Below, in pieces: positions 6,805 through 9,122 of a stretch of DNA of 9,122 nt (its first letter is position 1; every line of letters starts with the position of its first letter). The notes below the pieces were generated by a model. The model was not told where the DNA came from. It saw nothing but the letters and a program-made list of their open reading frames with translations, and searched no databases. A program made the position numbers and the translations under genes. Origin of the DNA: an uncultured Eubacteriales bacterium (GTDB taxonomy: Bacteria > Bacillota_A > Clostridia > Lachnospirales > Lachnospiraceae); assembly GCA_900321365.1 (NCBI GenBank), contig ONVT01000192.1, positions 1-9,122 on the forward strand. The letters run 5' to 3'.

Positions 6805-8501
6805 AAACGATACTCCGGTTCTTCCGCAAGAACATCTCCCAGTCAGAAACCAACAACGTAAGTCGGGTAAAGATACGCAAAAAGTCCAAACCCATGACAT
6901 ATAAGGTTAGGGTCGCAGCGCTCCTCTCCGTCATCGCGGTGGCCCTGCTCCTTTCTGGCTGCCACGGGAAGGTTCAGACCTCCTCTTTTGCCGTGCCGGG
7001 CAGTTTTGACACCGACAAAAAATACACGATTACCTTCTGGGCGAAAAACGACACCAACAAGACGCAGGTTGAGATCTACAACAAAGCGGTCGAGGATTTC
7101 GAAAAACTCTACCCGAACATCGATGTCAAGATCCGTCTGTATACCAATTACGGGGACATTTACAACGACGTCATCACGAACATCTCCACCGGGACGACGC
7201 CGAACGTCTGCATCACCTACCCGGACAACATCGCGACCTACATGAGCGGCGAAAATGTCGTGGTGGAGCTCGACGACCTCGTCGCGGACAAAAAATACGG
7301 GCTCGGAGGATCAGAGCTGGCATTTGAATCCCCCACTCTGGAGGAAATGACCCCGAAGTTCCTCGAGGAGTGCCGGATCGACGGAAAGCTGTGCGCCGTT
7401 CCCTTCATGCGCTCCACGGAGGCGTGCTATATCAACAAGGATCTTGTCGAGAAGCTGGGCTACGAGGTGCCGGATGTCCTGACCTGGGATTACATCTGGG
7501 AAGTCAGCGAGGCGGCGATGGAAAAGGATAAGGACGGCCTGTTCAAGGTAAATGGCCAGAAGACCCTGATCCCGTTCCTGTACAAGTCAACCGACAACAT
7601 GTTGATCCAGATGCTTAAGCAGTATGGCGGCGGTTATTCGACCGACGCAGGGGAAGTACTCCTGTTCAATGACACGACGAAGGAACTTCTCACGGAGATT
7701 GCGAAACACGCGGAAAGCCGCGCATTTTCGACCTTTAAGATCTCGAGCTATCCGGCAAACTTCCTGAACGCGGGGCAGTGCCTGTTCGCGGTGGATTCGA
7801 CCGCCGGCTCGACCTGGATGGGATCGGACGCGCCGCTGCTCGACATCAGTAAGGACAAGGTCGTGGATTTTGAGACAGTGGTCCGGCCGGTCCCGCAGGC
7901 GGATCCGGATGATATAAAAATGATCTCGCAGGGCCCGTCGGTGTGCATTTTCAACAAGGAGGATCCCCAGGAGGTCCTGGCAAGCTGGCTGTTCACCCAG
8001 TATCTGCTGACAAATGATGTCCAGATCAGCTATTCCTCTACGGAGGGGTATGTTCCGGTGACGTCCCGCGCGTTTGAAAGCGATGAGTATCAGGAATACC
8101 TTGCCGCGGGTGGCACGGACAACAAGAAGCACTACCAGGTGAAGATCGACGCGGTCCGTCTGATCCTTGACCACATCGAGGACACCTTCGTGACGGCGGT
8201 GTTCAACGGATCCGCCTCTCTTCGCGACGCCGCGTCCTACCTTGTGGAGGATACGGCCAAGAGCGCGCGGCGGAATCAGAAGGTCGATGACGCTTATTTT
8301 GACCAGCTGTTCAAGGACGTGAGCAATCTCTACCATCTGGATCAGATCGAGGTCTCTGAGGACGGGGTTGAGAAGGAAAATGACCTTGGCCCGCTTCCGG
8401 TCACATCCGTGATCCTGCTCGCCGCGCTTGCCATCGCCTGGGCGGGGATCATCCTGGTTTTTGCCATGGGGCGGATCAGAAATTCCCGTCGGAAGACTTG
8501 A
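6801..8501 (+). CDS. Extracellular solute-binding lipoprotein (family 1) with a C-terminal membrane helix
   Basis: Substrate-capturing subunit of the importer. A long basic n-region (about 35 residues) leads to a hydrophobic core and the lipobox LLSGC, with the lipidated Cys at residue 54. The mature part starts as typical sugar-binding proteins do (YTITFWAKNDTNKTQVEIYNKAV; EDFEKLYPNIDVKI) and later has GKLCAVPFMRSTEACYINKDL. At 566 residues it is longer than the usual 420-450. The excess includes a C-terminal extension with a clear transmembrane helix at about 534-556 and a basic tail (RIRNSRRKT). ATG 6801 overlaps the permease stop by four bases and has GGAGGG (6787-6792) eight bases upstream. 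An internal ATG at 6894 would give a shorter signal peptide but has no good ribosome site. The ligand is unknown. Confidence 0.92.
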   Translation: MKTILRFFRKNISQSETNNVSRVKIRKKSKPMTYKVRVAALLSVIAVALLLSGCHGKVQTSSFAVPGSFDTDKKYTITFWAKNDTNKTQVEIYNKAVEDFEKLYPNIDVKIRLYTNYGDIYNDVITNISTGTTPNVCITYPDNIATYMSGENVVVELDDLVADKKYGLGGSELAFESPTLEEMTPKFLEECRIDGKLCAVPFMRSTEACYINKDLVEKLGYEVPDVLTWDYIWEVSEAAMEKDKDGLFKVNGQKTLIPFLYKSTDNMLIQMLKQYGGGYSTDAGEVLLFNDTTKELLTEIAKHAESRAFSTFKISSYPANFLNAGQCLFAVDSTAGSTWMGSDAPLLDISKDKVVDFETVVRPVPQADPDDIKMISQGPSVCIFNKEDPQEVLASWLFTQYLLTNDVQISYSSTEGYVPVTSRAFESDEYQEYLAAGGTDNKKHYQVKIDAVRLILDHIEDTFVTAVFNGSASLRDAASYLVEDTAKSARRNQKVDDAYFDQLFKDVSNLYHLDQIEVSEDGVEKENDLGPLPVTSVILLAALAIAWAGIILVFAMGRIRNSRRKT

Positions 8502-8527
8502 GTTATTGGGTTGATTGTTGCTATAAT
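8498..8527 (+). promoter_or_regulatory. Extended -10 promoter overlapping the binding-protein stop codon
   Basis: A perfect TATAAT (8522-8527) is preceded by TGC (8519-8521), the extended -10 element. TTGAGT at 8498-8503 is a close match to TTGACA with an 18-base spacer, and it contains the TGA stop of the upstream gene. The start site would be near 8534, giving a leader of about 60 bases for the lipoprotein gene. This indicates a transcription unit separate from the transporter. Confidence 0.75.
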
Positions 8528-8548
8528 CAGAAATGATTTTTCAGCGGA

Positions 8549-8564
8549 TACACAGAAGTGTGTA
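8549..8564 (+). promoter_or_regulatory. Short palindrome in the lipoprotein gene leader
   Basis: TACACA (8549-8554) and TGTGTA (8559-8564) form a perfect 6-bp inverted repeat around GAAG. It lies just after the predicted transcription start, so it could be an operator half-site pair or a small mRNA hairpin. It may also be chance. Confidence 0.3.
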
Positions 8565-8595
8565 AAGAGTTTATGAAAAGTTGGGAGGAGGCACT

Positions 8596-9122
8596 ATGAA
8601 AAGGATCAGATTGTTTGCGGCTGCGATTGCAATCACTGCGCTGGCGCTGACTGGCTGCAGCAGCAAACCAAAGGAGACGGAGGCGCCGAAGGAGACGCAG
8701 GCAAAGGAAACCCAGGCTCCTGAGACGAAGGCTCCTGAGACCGAGGCAGCAGTCGTTGAGACGGAAGCAGCAGTAGTAGAGACTGAGGCCCCGGCGGTTG
8801 TTGAAACCGAGGCGGCCGTTGTTGAGACGGAAGCACCGGAGACCGAGGAAGTTGTTGTCGAGACGGAAGCACCGGAAACCGAAGAAGTCGTCGAAGAGAC
8901 AGAAGCTCCTGAGACCGAGGAAGTTGTCGAAGAGACGGAAGCTCCTGAGACCGAGGAAGTAGTCGAAGAGACGGAAGCTCCTGAGACCGAGGAAGTCGTC
9001 GAAGAGACAGAAGCTCCTGAAACCGAGGAAGTCGTCGAAGAGACAGAAGCTCCTGAGACCGAGGAAGTCGTCGAAGAGACAGAAGCTCCCGAGACTGAGG
9101 AAGTCATTGAGACGGAGGATGA
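8596..9122 (+). CDS. Acidic repeat lipoprotein, N-terminal part (runs off the window)
   Basis: The frame stays open from ATG 8596 to the window end, so the gene is partial and at least 175 residues long. The N-terminus MKRIRLFAAAIAITALALTGC is a lipoprotein signal with lipobox LTGC and Cys at residue 21. The mature part begins SSKPKETEAPKETQAKETQ and becomes a low-complexity, Glu/Thr/Val/Ala/Pro stretch with no hydrophobic or catalytic signature. The repeat segment is strongly negative. AGGAGG (8586-8591), within GGGAGGAGG, lies four bases before the ATG. Such acidic stretches after the lipid anchor are seen as spacers in clostridial surface lipoproteins. Any functional domain would lie beyond 9122, so no function is assigned. 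It has its own promoter and need not belong to the transporter. Confidence 0.88.
   Translation, partial: MKRIRLFAAAIAITALALTGCSSKPKETEAPKETQAKETQAPETKAPETEAAVVETEAAVVETEAPAVVETEAAVVETEAPETEEVVVETEAPETEEVVEETEAPETEEVVEETEAPETEEVVEETEAPETEEVVEETEAPETEEVVEETEAPETEEVVEETEAPETEEVIETED
8824..9122 (+). repeat. 36-bp coding tandem repeat (ETEAPETEEVVE)
   Basis: Units start at 8824, 8860, 8896, 8932, 8968, 9004, 9040 and 9076, with exact 36-base spacing. The eighth is one codon short, and a partial unit begins at 9109. Units from 8896 on are nearly identical in DNA, differing mostly at third codon positions. Units 1 and 2 and the irregular ETEAAVV stretch before them (about 8730-8823) are more diverged. 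This pattern suggests recent expansion toward the 3' side. The array may continue past the window end. Confidence 0.97.

Noticed and set aside
8571..9107. A Ser/Thr-rich repeat protein on the - strand (SVSGASVSSTTS units)
   Set aside because: It is the antisense reading of the 36-bp repeat, whose period is a multiple of three and so keeps every frame open. The + frame has a ribosome site, a lipoprotein signal and a promoter; this one has none.
8824..9122. CRISPR-like regular array
   Set aside because: The 36-bp units are contiguous with no spacers, and they read as an in-frame acidic peptide repeat.

Overview
The window looks like chromosomal DNA of a Gram-positive clostridium, most likely a Lachnospiraceae-type gut or oral bacterium. 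The grounds are moderately high GC, strong purine-rich ribosome sites, lipoprotein-anchored solute-binding proteins, a 7TM-PAS-GGDEF-EAL protein and an acidic lipoprotein rich in ETEAPE repeats. The genus cannot be resolved from the sequence. All supported genes lie on the + strand.

Layout. Two tRNA genes, Lys(UUU) and Leu(UAG), open the window, separated by a perfect 14-bp hairpin. A putative extended -10 promoter then precedes a membrane-anchored c-di-GMP protein (312-2612). It has a degenerate GGDEF motif (GGDQF), no I-site and an apparently intact EAL phosphodiesterase domain. Next, after 20 bases, comes an Sfp-type 4'-phosphopantetheinyl transferase (2633-3583) with a low-complexity internal insertion and a repeat-bearing C-terminal tail. 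Then follows a complete CUT1-type carbohydrate ABC importer in the order ATPase (3618-4784), permease (4890-5780), permease (5971-6804), solute-binding lipoprotein (6801-8501). A promoter that overlaps the binding-protein stop codon drives a separate lipoprotein gene (8596 to beyond the window end), most of whose visible length is a 36-bp tandem repeat.

How the genes work together. The four transporter genes should form one importer: substrate is captured outside, passes through two permeases with EAA loops, and is driven by a MalK/UgpC-type ATPase. Close spacing suggests the c-di-GMP protein and the PPTase are co-transcribed with it, but no shared biochemical role can be read from the sequence. 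The permeases and binding protein do not reveal the sugar.

The most unusual feature is the density of independent tandem repeats: 24 bp in the PPTase tail, 40 bp across the ATPase/permease junction, 64 bp across the permease/permease junction and 36 bp in the last gene. The two intergenic arrays run directly into the ribosome site and start codon of the following gene. I found no CRISPR array, insertion sequence, phage gene or defence gene. The strongest candidates for something new are the repeat-built gene junctions and the solute-binding protein with a second, C-terminal membrane anchor.
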